Shown piece by piece: positions 47,173-60,360 of a DNA stretch of 64,000 nucleotides (position 1 is its first letter; each line of letters begins with the position of its first letter). Below the pieces are notes generated by a model. The model searched no databases and was not told the DNA's origin. It saw nothing but the letters and a program-made list of their open reading frames with translations. A program made the translations under genes and the position numbers. Source of the DNA: Tyto alba (Eukaryota; Chordata; Aves; Strigiformes; Tytonidae); the NCBI RefSeq assembly GCF_018691265.1, contig NW_024881322.1, positions 1,984,001-2,048,000 of the forward strand, read 5' to 3'.

Positions 47173-47218
47173 GAGAGTAGAAATGAGAGTAGAAATCTCG
47201 AGAGTAGATTTCGAGATT
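47173..47218. repeat. 12-bp tandem repeat with overlapping hairpin
   Basis: GAGAGTAGAAAT occurs twice in perfect tandem (47173-47196). An imperfect third copy, GAGAGTAGATTT (47200-47211), follows. The third copy creates inverted repeats: GAAATCT (47192) with AGATTTC (47206), and AATCTCGA (47194) with TCGAGATT (47211). Confidence 0.85.
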
Positions 47219-50200
47219 CAGGTAGAAAAGTAAGAGACTTTATGTTTTTGAAAAATCAGAGCAAAGGTCTTCTCTGGGGAACGTACAGCTCCTAAGCCTG
47301 CGCTTGGCCTTTTCTCCAAACTATTTGACCAACGTCCTTGTGTGGACTGCAGCAGAAGGTAGAAGGAGAGGTAATGGCGTTTACACGGGCATCAAGAGAC
47401 TTTTCTGTCTATTTACTCTCCCGAAAGAGCCTGCCCGGGTTAGGTTTGTTTCCATGAGGCATTTCTGCTTAACACCTACTTCAGCAGGAGCAACGAGGAA
47501 TGAAAGCTTTACTGTTATTTGAACGCTTCCCCGCTTGTGGGTTCAGATATTTTTACCTGGCTGCAGGTTTGTTGGTTTGTTATTCTGGTTTTGCTAAGCT
47601 TCAATTTGATGTCAGTATAAATCCTTCCCGTGTGCTTTTAAGTAGCCCCGTACAAGATTTATCGCTGAAATGCTCTGCCGAAGACTGAGCTGAACTGCAA
47701 GTGGCTACCATGGACTTGGTCTCAGCGGGTAGGAGAGCTGCAGAGCGTGCCACAAAGACCCTCACAGCCCCATAACTGTCGGGCTTCAGAGGTGGGGAGC
47801 AGGATTTTTAACCGTAATGGGAAAGTCAGACTTCAGAGATGATTACTCACACCCCCTCGGGAGGAGGTGCAAGTCTTTGGACTAGGAAGGTGTCGCTCCA
47901 GCCTCCTGCAGCCCGGCTGACAGCAGGTACCGCTCTTCAGGCTGGGAGGGAAACGGAGCAGGGAGCAGCAAACTGCAGCCTCCAGAAAACTTGCAAATGA
48001 AATGCAGAGAATTACAGCTTACCTGAAGAGCCTAGGAGCAATCCGCTGGAGCCGCTACCTTGTGACCTCTCGTTTAGTGGTACGAGACCAAAATTAGGCT
48101 CCTGAGAGCTAAATGTGAATAGTGTCTTTCACGTCCAGAAAACTAGAATCTGGCTCACAGAGATTTTATTATGGAGGGTGCCACTTTAAATGCTAATCAC
48201 TATTTGCAGGCTCATTACAGCTTCAGACTGGCCTCTTCAAAGGAATGAAGGGGTATTACGTGTTCATCTACCAGCGAAATTCAAACTCCTTTGAAAATCC
48301 CAGCTTGAAGGTAGAAGGACACAGGCCAAATGTGAGTTCAGTGATTGTTTTGCCAAGGCCCCTTTCAGTATCCGTGTGTGCGAGTACAGCCCCAGCCTAC
48401 GCAATGATCTGGTGTCGGCGTGTCGACATTGGACCTAGGGGTCCTTACGAAATCTGACATCAGACCGGCAGCACCCGGCGGGAAGCCAAGTGGCTGTTTC
48501 TCCGAGGGAGCTGCACTAAGCTGTGCTGGCTGAGCACAGAACCACTCCCCAGTGCACCACTGCCGAAACACCCACTGGTTAAAATGGGAATTTAGAAGTC
48601 CTCATGTTAAACTTATTAATGCAGCCAGCGTACATGCATCATACTGGATACGACTTTTATGTTATAAGGAAAGCTGGCCTGCTTCAAATCCAGATTATAT
48701 TTCTACTAGCCAAGTACCCTGATGCAGTACTTGGCTCAATACACTGCTGGTATTACACAGCTGAAACTCTGGTACACCTGGTGACGGACTCGCTGGGGCT
48801 CTGCTGGATCTCTGCCCTTGTTTGATGATTTTTTTGATTGAATTTAAGCAGGTTGTGTGGGTTGAATTGTGGCTTTTCAGCCTGCAATATGAACAGCCAG
48901 ATTAAATTTTAAACTAATTTCTTCCTGCCCCACTCCCAATTGCTTGAATGGATTTAAGTACAGTAAAACTGTTGTGCAATTTCTTCCATTTTTAATGAAT
49001 ATCAGCTCACTTTCCTTCTTGTTTGTTGGCTTGCTTTTTTTTTTTGTTCTCAGAGCATGCTTTTTTTTTTTTTTGTGACACATCCTAGGAAGAACTGTTT
49101 TTCTTCTGTATTTCGGTTCTTACTGTGATATTCCAGACTATTTGTAGATTGGGTCTATGAGTGTAAGCTTTTCTCTTCCACACTTCCTGAAACCCAGTGC
49201 TAAGGTGTTTAGATCTACTTGTCTTACTCAAGAGTTGCATCTGCTGACTGAAACTTACATTTAAGGTTGTGAAAAGTTTGATACTCCGCCTTCCGAAGTG
49301 CTCAGGTGTTGAAAGCAGGCTGTGAACGTTTTGTGCATGGCCATGCTGATGCTTGTGCAGAGAGGTCAAGCGATCTAAAAATTGACTTGGCTTTTGCACA
49401 TGGGCGAACCTGGCGGTCAGCCTAGGTCTGGCACTTGGCTTTGACGTGAAGGAAGGTGTTAGGAATCACCCAGTGCACACCTAGGGAGTTCCTGCCCAGA
49501 ATAATTACACAGACCTGGAGATACGCTCTGAAGTATCAAGCTTTATATATTTCTATTTTGGGGGAGGTAAAACTAAAGTAATTCTGAACGGAGATGATGA
49601 GGTTACAGCAACATGTTATTGGAGAGGTTTGGGTATTTAGGGAGGGGTCTTGTTCGTTTCCCACCATTTTCTGGTTGGAAGTCTGAAGGTGAGTGTCTCA
49701 GAGGACCGTGAATCTTGCAGATTTTGGAATAAAGGTGTTGCTACATTCTTGATGTCTTTTGCCTCGAAAAAGGAGACAGGCAAAATCAAACTATTTCTTT
49801 GAGTGAATTTATCAGCCAGTGCTTGGGACACAATTAGGTTGCTTTCTTGATTTTATTTAAGGAAAAACCAGTAATCTTTCTTTGTCTTGTCCCTGAATTT
49901 ACACTGGTTTCCTCTAATGTTTCAATATGAATTTGTATTTTATCCCATTAAAAACTTTCATTTCTTGTGTTCTTCATCGATTAATAAATTTCCATGGGTT
50001 CATTTACCTGTTCAAATCCTTTTTACTGAAACCTGCTGCCCACAGAAGACTTCTGACTGCTCAGGTTATTTACTTTTTGAAGTCCTGTACGGAGTCTGTA
50101 GGCTGTGATTATGAATCATCACTGAACAAAGTAATTTGTATAAGAATATGATATTAAGTTTTGGAAGTGGTATCAGGCAGTTACTGCACAGGTCACTTTT

Positions 50201-51573
50201 GATGCCACTTCTGCAATGTTGAAGGACAGCGAACGTAGCTGACAAGCCCTCTCAGCAGCCCGGGCCTGGAAGAAGTGGAAAGGCTTGCACGTAATGGGAG
50301 AAAAGAGCAGTGTTTTTACCCAAAAAAAAAGGCTTATAGTGCATTCTACAAAAACTGTTTCTTCTATTATTTTTCAAAGTCCATTAGCCTTGTCTTTTAC
50401 AGGAAGTATGCTGCGGCTATCTTGTAGAGCAGCCTTTTAATTTTAGGATCCTCGTTTGAGTTTCTCAGTAACTCACAACAGGTACACAGCTGTCAGGACA
50501 GAATTTTATCTCTCTATACCCACGGCTCTGTCCTCCCGTGACTGGAAGGAGTACTTGGGGTTTTCCCAGAGATGTGACTTTGTCATGGAAACTGCACTCC
50601 TTACCAGTAAAATTGTGAACATTTTTAATTTCCTCCTGGGAAGAAGGAGAATAAAATTAATTCCAAAGCTGAAAATGTTGAATGGCATTCTCAGACTCAC
50701 CAGTGGTTTATATAACAGAATCTGTCACTTCAGAAAATTCATAACCCAATCTCTCTTCATAGTACAAGCAGTCTTATAATTTAACAGCGTAAGAAAATTC
50801 AAGAATGCCAGTGTGGACACCCCTGTGTTTCACTGCAGGAAAGAATTACAGCACAGTTCTCAGGAATTCTATTGTGCGAGAACTAGCAATAGCATATAAA
50901 ATGCTGGTATTCAACTAATATGCCTTTCTTTTACACTGTGTCTCAACTGAATGAAGGAAAAGTACACAAACAAAACTGTACTGTATTTTGATTATTACAA
51001 AATCATGATTATGTTTTCCATCGAAATCATTTTAGTAAGTGTATACCACAAAATCACAGAAAGTACTGCTCCTATAAATAAAGATAGCAGCACGAGAGGT
51101 GGCTGAGTCAGTGTGAAGAATAATGGGGTTTTACTGGCAAAAGGGCGATATTTTGAATACTCATAATTTATTTACTCTATCTATCTTAAAATTTCAGCCC
51201 ATCAATTATACATGAAACTGAATACCAAAGTACAGGAGGGGACTAAAAGGAAAGTATTCATTTCCGGCTCTATCATCTCAGTCTTTAAACAAGACCTGCT
51301 CCTTAGCATACTGGTAAGAAAGACAGATGGATAAGTGTTGGTTGATATGAGATTTATAGTTTGGCATTATTTAACTTCGCCATAATTTGCTTGTCCTAGT
51401 GCCCTCAAGCGACATTTTTTCAGAAAGTCTGATTTTTCTACGTTTATTCTAGTAATGGTATATTGAGAGTTGTTAAGGAAATTAAAGTCCCATTTCAGGC
51501 CTCAGTTCAACAAAGCATTCAAGTAATGCTTAACTTAAATTATATCTTAAACCAAATTCTATCTATGAAAGGC
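47219..51573. other. non-coding stretch
   Basis: No supported gene or repeat family. Moderate CpG content between 47280 and 47960. T tracts at 49035-49045 and 49061-49074. Overlapping small frames only. Confidence 0.45.
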
Positions 51574-51593
51574 AAAAAAAAAAAAAAAAAAAA
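51574..51593. repeat. poly-A tract (20 nt)
   Basis: Run of 20 A. A second run of equal length lies 250 bp downstream. Confidence 0.9.
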
Positions 51594-51843
51594 GGGAAGC
51601 CTTCAGAGGGACTTCCCCCCATGGTTAAAGTTAACAGTGTGGGGTTTTTGTTAAAGTGAACTTAGAAATGCTGCCTGTATCATAGGCTCAAGAGACTTTT
51701 GGTGGAAAGGGACATTTAAAGGAGATATTACCTGTTGTTCAGAAAGCCCATGTGATGTGTTAAAGGAGGCAGGAAACTTGATTCAAATTTCGGAGCAGAA
51801 TATAGAACTGGATTTGTCATGATTAAGGGAAAGGCTTTGAGAC

Positions 51844-51863
51844 AAAAAAAAAAAAAAAAAAAA
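51844..51863. repeat. poly-A tract (20 nt)
   Basis: Run of 20 A, 250 bp after the previous one. The intervening sequence is not a recognisable retroposon. Confidence 0.9.
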
Positions 51864-54800
51864 CACAAGTTTTTTTTTGCAACGAAAAAGAGCCATATCT
51901 CAGCTCACAAACTTATTGGGCAGTTAGGCATATTCCCCCAAGACATCATGACATTGGAGGCTTTGCTGAAAAGCTAGAAAAAAGACCTTGTCTAAGGATG
52001 AATGGAGATAATTCCATCAAGCTGGCAGTTAAATTCCTTGTATCTTTCTGTCACTAGTAATACTTCCTCTTTTAGTAGCAGCGTCTCTGCTCCCTGTTCT
52101 AGAGCAACTTTAGGGGGGGCTATATTGACAGTTAATGACTGTTTTAAAAAGTTTGCCTAGTACGGTCCCAGGTCCTGTTAAAGGACTTGAAAATTTTTGA
52201 TAGCTAAATATTAGGTTTGGTATTGTGCAATATAATCTGTATTTTCTTGTTCTCCTTGGCAGATCCATGATACACCTTTCAGTTTTCAAAGAAGTAAAAC
52301 ACAACTGAAAATATTTATGTCCACCTCACCTTCCCCAGAAAATTGGAAGCTATTATTTACAGTAGTAAACCCTGATACAGTTATTTTATTCACACAGATC
52401 ATATTTCTCATGAAAATTCATTCTTATTCACCAGAAAAGTACCTGGTGGCCTTTTGTTTTGCAACCTGGTGAGATGCAAGATAAAAATCCACAATTTCAC
52501 CTGTGAAGACACTCAGATGACCAATAGTGAGGAAAAGAAAAGTAACTTTCTGGCTAAGTAAGGTCAGTTTCCTAGTTGTTCACGAAGGATTTGAGGAAAT
52601 TAAATTATAAATAGCCGTCAAGTATAAAACACCAATGGTGATGACAAAAACATTTTTCCACTCCCTGTTTTGGATCATTAGGGAAATCAAAATAGATCTA
52701 AATACCACGTATTTTTAGAGAAAAGAAGCAAGTTATCATGTTTAATAATTCCCCTGTGACAGAAATTCAGCACTGCAAAACGGGTTATTTTTCCATATGA
52801 CAGTATGCAGAAAGCTCAGACTCAATAGCTTTCTTAATTAATTATGTCTCTGTATTTCAGCATATGAATGAGAGTTTTAACAGCCTTATAGAAAATGTAT
52901 AAACGGATCTGTAGTGAGTCTAAACAAACACACATTAATATCTAGCTAATGACAAGAAGAACTTTATATAGTAGCAAATTGTTATGAAGCAGAAGAAAGT
53001 TGATATTATGTTGATATTGCACTGCACAGTTCATTTCACCACATTTTTATTTTAACTTCAAGACACTTAGAACTTCTTCTGGGTACCTTTTATTAAGTTT
53101 GTCTGAAGAGGGCAGCCTTTCCTAATGCACTTGGAATTTTCTTAATTTGCCAAGGTTACTGTACACTGAACAAACTGACAGCAGACATGCTCACGATCCC
53201 AAGTTCGCCTCTCATTATTGCCTATGTTTTCCTTGAAGTCTCTTTCCACGTATATTTATTGATCAACTCCAAAGAATAGTATTATTTTAAATATTTGACC
53301 TGCCTGCTAAAATGCAGTCCAATTTCACTTACTCTGTATGCTAAATGAATGGAGACTTGCTGAGAGATTTCTAGAAAGAAATTTAAAGGAAGGCATTAAG
53401 AAATTTCTGAAAACATCGGTGGTTTTTATTCATTCTGCAGAGCAGAAATAGGTGTCTTAACTGCTAAGAATGCATGTGAATAGATCAGGGAAGTATATGT
53501 CCCTTTCTGTTGACAGTTCTCCTTATCTTTCATGTTTTCCACCCTGAACTCCTCTCCAGGTTTCAAAAAGCAGCATTAGCTTGGAAGTAGGCAGAGTGAT
53601 GCTACTTTTCCCTGTATTTTATGCTTTAATCATAAGGAAACAATAAAAAAAAAAATAATTTTACAGCAAATTCACGCATTGCAATGTTACCAGGAAAGAT
53701 GAATGGCTACTCCACATTTAGCAATTAGTGTGATAGATTTAAGGGCTCTTAGAAGAATTTATTGCCATGGTGCGCCTCGATCCCGGTGCAGGGAGGAGCA
53801 TCTGAAGAAGCTGGAATGATGTATTTGCACAGTTATTGCTGCTGTAGCCACTATTTCGCATCGCTTCTCTTGCAGTGACAGCCAAATTTGAATGCCCGTC
53901 TCACCTTCTGTGGTGTTGGGACTTAGATTGTGTGATAGTCCTGGCGGAGAGGGAGCGCAAGCTGAACACGGGGAGCAAGCACAGGGGTTTCGAACAAGGA
54001 GAACCTAAGGGCTTGCACTGGTAGAAGAGGGAGGCAGGTGGAGAGATTTCACAGCCTTTAGATAAATGAACATACTGTTTGCAAAATGATCGTATCTGGA
54101 TTACTAGAATCTCTCTAGAAAAATCGTGTCCAACACACTGCTTGGGCAATAACAGCGGTGGTGTGGATCCTGTGCAAAACAGCCAGCTGACTGTAATCCC
54201 AGCAATTCTCTGTATAAATGTCTGCAACAGAATGAGAGTACTTTATGGACCCCGGAGCCCGGCGAGTTTGCCGTAGTGGCTGACAGGTAGTAAACCTTGT
54301 ACCGCTTCACAGTCACAGCAGCTGTCACCCATGCTAGTTACATTATGCAAACACTGACTACAGTCAAACTGCAGTACAACGTCATCCCTTCACTTTGTCA
54401 GCTCCTTGTCGCAGCTGGTGATTAGGCAGTATCGGTGCTAATCTAGCCAAATGATCCCTTTTTTTTTACTTTGGGGGCTTTTTAGGGTTTTTTTTAGGAA
54501 AATAAGAGTATAAAGACAAATTTCCCAGCTGTCATTAGGGTCAAAGTAGGAAATAATAGATTTTTTTTTTCCTCCCCCAAATTTGTAGTATTATTTGATT
54601 CTGCCAGGTGTTTAATCTACCAAACTCATTTCAAACTCATGTCATTGCCTGACAGAAGGCTTGCTTAAAATCTTACCATTACATAGCTGATTTTATATGC
54701 TTGAATTTTTCTTGCAACGTTCATTGATCTGAAAACACCCTTTTGCTCCTTCCTTGTCTTTCCTACAGTAGCCACTTGCTCAGAAGTCAAGGCAGATAGC

Positions 54801-56520
54801 TTCAGTTCCTTCCAACTCCAGACTCTCCCAGTGACTGGACTGCTTTGAAAAAAATGGGGCTTCGTCCTCTTCTTCACTTAGCATTGGGTTGCTATGAAAC
54901 AGAGCAGAAATTTCATTGTCTTCCTGCTTAGAAAACCCTCAACTTTCTGCACATCAGACAAACAATTTCATGCTTGTGTTATGGCCTTCTAAGATGTCAG
55001 GTCCTCTCCCTGCAGGCCAATGACCCACTAGCATATTCTTCCTAAATCCTCTAAGAAATTATACCTTAATTGTGTTCATAGCAATTTTTTTCTCCTGAGA
55101 CAACATCTAACTGAAATTGATTGCTTGTTTTCAATTTTTGTGACTAATCTTGGGAAGGAACGTCATGCTTTTTGCCAAAGAGCAATACTCGCTGTATCTC
55201 AGTGTCTCCTCTGTTCAATGAGTATGAGTCTGTACAAGGTATGGAGGATGGATTTATGAGCTTGTAATAAGAAGAAATATACAAATAATTCTTACATTAC
55301 CAATACATCCATATTTTGAAACTGAAAATGTGCCTTTATCTTTCCACTCCTTGGGAATGTTTTCAAAATTAGGTTGTAAAAAATTTGACTAAGCTTATTG
55401 TGTCCTGGTCTTAATAATTTCGGAGGAATTGCCAGCATTTTTCCTGATTCTCTAATTGCCTTTTGCATAGTTTAAAAATTTGATTCCTTTGAGAATGACT
55501 CATTTATCTAGAAAATAGCCTTTTGTTGTTCACTTTTATCTGTCTCACCATTAAAAAGATCATTAGAGTACCTCCTCCACCTTTCGATGATGACATTGTT
55601 TGCAAATAAAGATTTTAATTTTTGTACTTTCCTGAACCTTCATGATTCATGTCCTTGCTTCCCAGTACTGAAATACATGTAAAGTATTCTGATTAGTACA
55701 TCTACTGTACACCATCTTTTACTTCAATTTCTGCACTATTGTCTTTTGCATTGTCTTATCAAGGCTTTTTTTTCTCTTCTGGCTTTATTATAATCTTCAA
55801 TGTAAGCATAATTCTGAAATCTTATTATCTTTGGTGAACATTAATAAAAGAAGGAAAGATCCCCCCACACCTTTATGAAAACATTCATTGTTTTTATATT
55901 CGCATTTGTTCCTCTAATGATTCTTGATACTCTATAGTGTATCTCAGAAGGTCTCCTCCTCAGTGTCAGTCTTCTATGTGGTCACTTCATTATCTTTCAA
56001 CATCTCAGACCTGATATTACTCAAAGATTCTGGGTCACTTTTCATATTTCTTGTCTGCTTTTTAAATGGGACGGGTATCTTTCTCAGGATAGCTGCTGGC
56101 AGAGAACAGCTCTCAGTACTATGAAATTCTTTTACATTCCTGGCGTTATTCCTTTGTCTCAAATCAACATATACCTGGTAATTCAATTTTTGCAGACCTG
56201 TGCAAACTTCTGAAGAAAGCTACATCTTTCAGTCCCACAAAACTAATCCCATTCCACTGCCTGTCATAACCAAGACTGTCTTTTTTTATAGTTCTCTACA
56301 CGTCCTATGCCCCAGCATTTCATTTGCTTGGCAAAACGGTGAGAGTCCAAAGTACATAAATGATGTCATATGTTCCAAGTTCTTCTGATAATGCATCTTA
56401 TATTTCATTGTGCATTCTTCCAATAGGAGTAGATGTCCTGGTATTAACAGTACTGTTGTGTTACCTGATTAAATTTACTGATCGCTGATAATATAACATT
56501 GCTTGATATAATACTATAAT
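51864..56520. other. AT-rich non-coding stretch
   Basis: Long low-GC region with chance frames such as 53901-54227 (minus). No supported gene, RNA or repeat. Confidence 0.5.
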
Positions 56521-56770
56521 TGCTTCCTACCTTGTGGTCTTTTTTCCACAGAAGCAACAGCCGGTTTTTAAGAATCCATTTCCCGACTATATTATCTCTC
56601 ACATAGCTGTGATGTGCTCCCCTACCTTCTCTGTAGTGCCCGAGAGAGTTCGTGACCTCAAAGCATGGAACGTTTCCATATTCTCGTTTCACTTTTCTGC
56701 ACTCATCACAGCTGAGGTGATTTCTCCTCCTCATCATCGTGTGTTTCCAAGTCAGGTGACTTTCTAACAA
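56521..56770. other. segment open on both strands with splice-like borders
   Basis: Plus strand: an acceptor-like GGTCTTTTTTCCACAG ends near 56551 and a CAG|GTGACT donor-like site lies near 56755, enclosing about 205 open bases. Minus strand: 108 codons are open and a CAAG|GTAGG donor-like site lies near 56531. The minus peptide has a CDEC motif but no complete zinc finger. Being open on both strands makes either reading unreliable. Confidence 0.2.
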
Positions 56771-58689
56771 TTTCTTAACTGTACATTTTATGGCATAAGG
56801 ATGCCAACTTCATGTCAACTCCATCTGGAAGACTTGAAGGTTGTTCCTTGATCTCTTTGCAGCTTACCTTCCAATTCTCTGGCTCTGGGGGAAAGTGCTG
56901 TCTGCACAGTAAATCATGGTGTATGTAACAGCTCCACAGAGAAGTTCTTCCACCATATTAAAATTCCTAAGAAAGAAACTGTTGCTTGTCACCAACAGTA
57001 ACAGTTGTTCAGCTTGTTTGTCATTCAAGTACACTGCACTTTTGTTGGCCAATACAAATAGGAACAGAGAAGGAATTAATGGCTTCGGTATCGTTGGCCC
57101 GAGCTTGACCAGCCAGTTCTGTTCAGGTAGATGTGGTTTGAGATGCGTAGCGCAATCTCTAACATCAGTTCTTATTCATTTTGTCAGATACAAAAGTCTT
57201 GTGGACTTCATCCCCATTTAAAGATTTACTTTGAAATTTCAATTGCGTTCATTATTAGTTTTAACAATCAAGTAGGATATGGGAGGTCATGAAGTGAAGG
57301 TGGGGTTTTTTAGTTTGTTTTGTTTAACACAAAAACTCCTGGTTGGTAAGTGTAAAGAGAGTCTGAAGAGAGGGTATTTTGATCCCTGGATTTGTCCAGA
57401 ATTTTTTTTCCTTCCAGGGTGCCAAAATACCTATATTAAATTGGTGAACAGGAGTGGACAAAGAGAAAAAAGAGGGGGAATCACAGTGTCATGACAAGCC
57501 CCTACACTGTGGTTCAGAGACCATATCAAATTCCTAAACTGTCAAGAATCCATTGTTGGGGTGAGTAATAGGTAAATTATACTACTTTTAGCAATTTCAC
57601 CTCAAAAATTATGAGTCACTATGTTTATGACCAGGAGTAGACAGTGGATATAATATGCAAGTGAGTACGCTGAGTGCCTGAGTTCCTATAAAAATGTCTG
57701 CTGAATGCATTTGCTTCTTCAAAGCCCAAACCCACAGGTTCAGAGAGATGTACTCCTATGGTTGACAGCTCAGTCAATATCTCTCCTTCTCTGTCTCTTC
57801 CTGTCATAACATTGATTTCTGTAAGCTAGAGGAAGTAATCCCTGATGACATTGTGCAACAGTCTCGAGGAAAGTTTGTTTTCCCACTGTGTATTTTTTTC
57901 ATACACAACTGATAAATGTATTTCATTTACAACTTACAAACTCTGCCTCTCATAATTCAATTATAGTTTACACCCTGACCACTGTATCCAGATCTGCTTC
58001 TTTTTTAATGCTTTCTTCTCGATTTTACACTCATATGGCATAACATACTTGATTCTCCTGCATCATCTCATCACTGCAAAACAATGACGTGACTTTGACA
58101 TATGCTATTCACTCAGCTGCCAAGCTAGCTGAAGAATGCACCATGTGCCCTTTGCATGGAAGAGAAGACCATGCTGTCATGCCACGTACTGTCATTCCAC
58201 TGCTGTCAACACCACTATATTTCATTTTGTGTCCTAACCCCATGATCAGCAATGTTCACCACTGAACGGTAAAAACTGCTGCACAGCTGTAATGAAATGA
58301 CGTTCCTGTTATTAATCTAATTATCAACTTTTTCTGTCTTCATTTTTCTAACCAAAAAATAAGTAAATCCATCTCTCTCTGGAATTTTATATTGCTATTC
58401 TCACTAGAAAGCAGGTAGTTTTTCAGGCAGTTATGGAGGATTTTTAACTGTGAGGAATGAGAAACTGAAAATTAATTTTACTTCTATGGTGTGGAAGAAA
58501 CCATGGATCTTTAAAGTATTTGAAATTTGTTTTGTCTTACATCTACAGCAGCACTAGCTATGAATTTCCAGCGTAACACTGATATCGTTGAAAAATACGT
58601 TGCAATAGTGCAAAAAATATGTTGAAAAATGTTCGAAGAAAGCAAGGAATCCTGTATATTTGTGGCACAGGAGTGAAAATGGCTTCGTG
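56771..58689. other. AT-rich non-coding stretch
   Basis: No supported feature. Confidence 0.5.
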
Positions 58690-58930
58690 GGTGAACGGCA
58701 CATCTGTAACGAACAGGCTTCAGCGCGGTTTGTCTCCCCATGGAGCCAGGCGTGAGGCCAGATGGGGAGCACAGAGCCCCCTGCCACTGAGCTGCCTCCT
58801 CCGATCCCCCGAGGTGACGTTTGTGAGGAAGAGGCCGTGAAGGATTTCGTATCACTGAGTGTGCAAGGACTGACCCCACACGGAGAATCAACGAGGCCGA
58901 AGGCAGTCTGGAGCCAGACCAGGGGCAGGG
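58690..58930. promoter_or_regulatory. CpG-rich patch
   Basis: About 15 CpGs in 240 bases (for example CAGCGCGGTTTG, GATTTCGTATC, AACGAGGCCGAAGG) between AT-rich flanks. It leaves overlapping open frames on both strands without family similarity. It lies about 0.9 kb upstream of the TATA-containing promoter candidate at 59745-59845. Confidence 0.35.
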
Positions 58931-59239
58931 AGGGAGTGATGTGTAGGCATGAAGTCTATGTTGTTTCAAGAGATACTACCGGTTCAAATTTCAGACTCTG
59001 TAAATTCTCTAAGCACTATTGTTGATCAGATAGAATCGGATAAGTTGGCACCCTTTCTACTTGACTTGTATATAGAAATTAATAACTCGCCATTTTCTAT
59101 ACTGCGATGTTGTGGAATAAGCTCAGTAAGTAAAAAGAAATAAAACTCAGTACTTCAAAAAAAGCATCCCATCCCACCCAGTCTGCTACGGTTAATGGCG
59201 AAAGGACTAAAATTTCCATGTATTCTCCAAAAAGTTTTG

Positions 59240-59257
59240 TTTTTTTTTTTTTTTTTT
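59240..59257. repeat. poly-T tract (18 nt)
   Basis: Run of 18 T, following AAAGTTTTG. Confidence 0.85.
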
Positions 59258-59744
59258 CTGGCTTATTGCTTTGTCACATACAGTGTTCAGTAGCAGGAAT
59301 CTTCTGAGAAAAGACTTTTCCTGCAAAGTGCATATAAGCCAGCAGATTTGCACAGACACCGCATCATTTGCTCTTCTTTTATCTGTGCCACTTTATTGCT
59401 ATGAAAAGTACTTCTTTCCTGCTCTTGCTGGGCTTTGGAAGCAGTCTGAGGTTTCATCAGCACTCTTCATGTTCAGGTTTGGGTCTAGCCATGTGCTTGA
59501 AGCACACGTTGCACCTGAACCTACCTCAGATTTTCTCCTCTCACCCCAAGTGTTGGCTGGGCAGCACTGTGCAGATCACCAGCTTTCCTCACTCTCTTAT
59601 TTTTTCCCACAACTTCCATCTCAGATACCAAACCCCACGTGTCCAGTCGGTAGTTTTATTGCCTTCAAAAGTGCAGTCTTTTGTGAAAAGTGTTACATCT
59701 TTGTGAAGTTTTCAGCAGAAATTCATTGGTTTTTGAAAGCAACC

Positions 59745-59845
59745 GGTGGTCACCTGCAGCTGTGGGCGATTAACCTCTCCACAGGTGGGGGGAATGAGGA
59801 GGAGGGGCAGGGATATAAGGAACAGCTTGGACGAGCAGCTAATTA
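59745..59845 (+). promoter_or_regulatory. candidate TATA-box promoter with E-boxes
   Basis: GGATATAAGG at 59811-59820 places a TATA box at 59814, predicting a start near 59840-59848. Upstream within 65 bp are three E-boxes (CACCTG 59751, CAGCTG 59757, CAGGTG 59782) and a GGAATG motif (59791) of the TEAD/MCAT type, set in a G-rich stretch. The arrangement resembles a tissue-specific promoter. An LTR was considered, but no TG...CA boundaries or nearby AATAAA support it. Confidence 0.3.
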
Positions 59846-60360
59846 GAGTAGTCAGTTGTAATTGGTTTTTAATAGTTGGGGGAGGGGTTTTTGTACCTAC
59901 ATATGGCTGAGAGAGAGCTTGCAGGGAGCAGAAAGGAGCTGGGAAGTTAAAATGGCTGGGGGTGAAAGGCAGCTGATAGCGGGGGCTTGTTGGAGTCCTC
60001 GGGGAGTCAAGAGCTGCTTGGTTTAGATGTGTCAAGCGATGTTGTTGGGGATCCTTACAACGTCAGGGAAGGAGTTTATGTCCAGGGCTTGTGCTAGTTG
60101 TGCCAGAGGGAGAGTCCTTAAATCTTCTGCGTATGAGCTCCTTTTCTCAAAAGGAAGAGTGATGAGGAAGGTGATTTTAACTGGCTAAAGGGATTTGGCT
60201 CGAGGGACTAAGTTCAGCCCATGTTCTCCCTGGTAAAATACCTCGTGAAAATGCAACCCTTTGAGGTGTCCTTTGTGGTGCAAGCTGCACAGAAAAGCTA
60301 TGAAGCCAGCAGAGAGTGTGTGGTTTTGGCTGCTAGGTGTGGAGGGTCACATTATTAGAG
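59846..60360 (+). other. candidate first exon (about 515 nt)
   Basis: Runs from the predicted start to a strong donor, AGAG|GTAAGTGG, at 60361. Two ATGs matter. The one at 59952 has a strong context (AAAATGG) and opens 24 codons before TAG, as an upstream ORF would. The one at 60300 opens 20 codons (MKPAESVWFWLLG...) that reach the donor in phase 1. Joined to the exon candidate at 62996 the second frame stays open. The first exon could equally be untranslated. No protein family is recognised. Confidence 0.25.

Noticed and set aside
56444..56770. Minus-strand frame with a CDEC motif suggesting a zinc finger
   Set aside because: The second Cys/His pair at zinc-finger spacing is missing and the opposite strand is equally open.
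59271..59846. Longest open frame on the plus strand (191 codons)
   Set aside because: Begins at TTG rather than ATG, no recognisable domain, overlaps a second open frame, and runs into the promoter candidate. Probably chance.
59760..60110. Long terminal repeat of an endogenous retrovirus (TATA box in a G-rich context)
   Set aside because: No TG...CA ends, primer-binding site, second copy or internal viral sequence could be seen.
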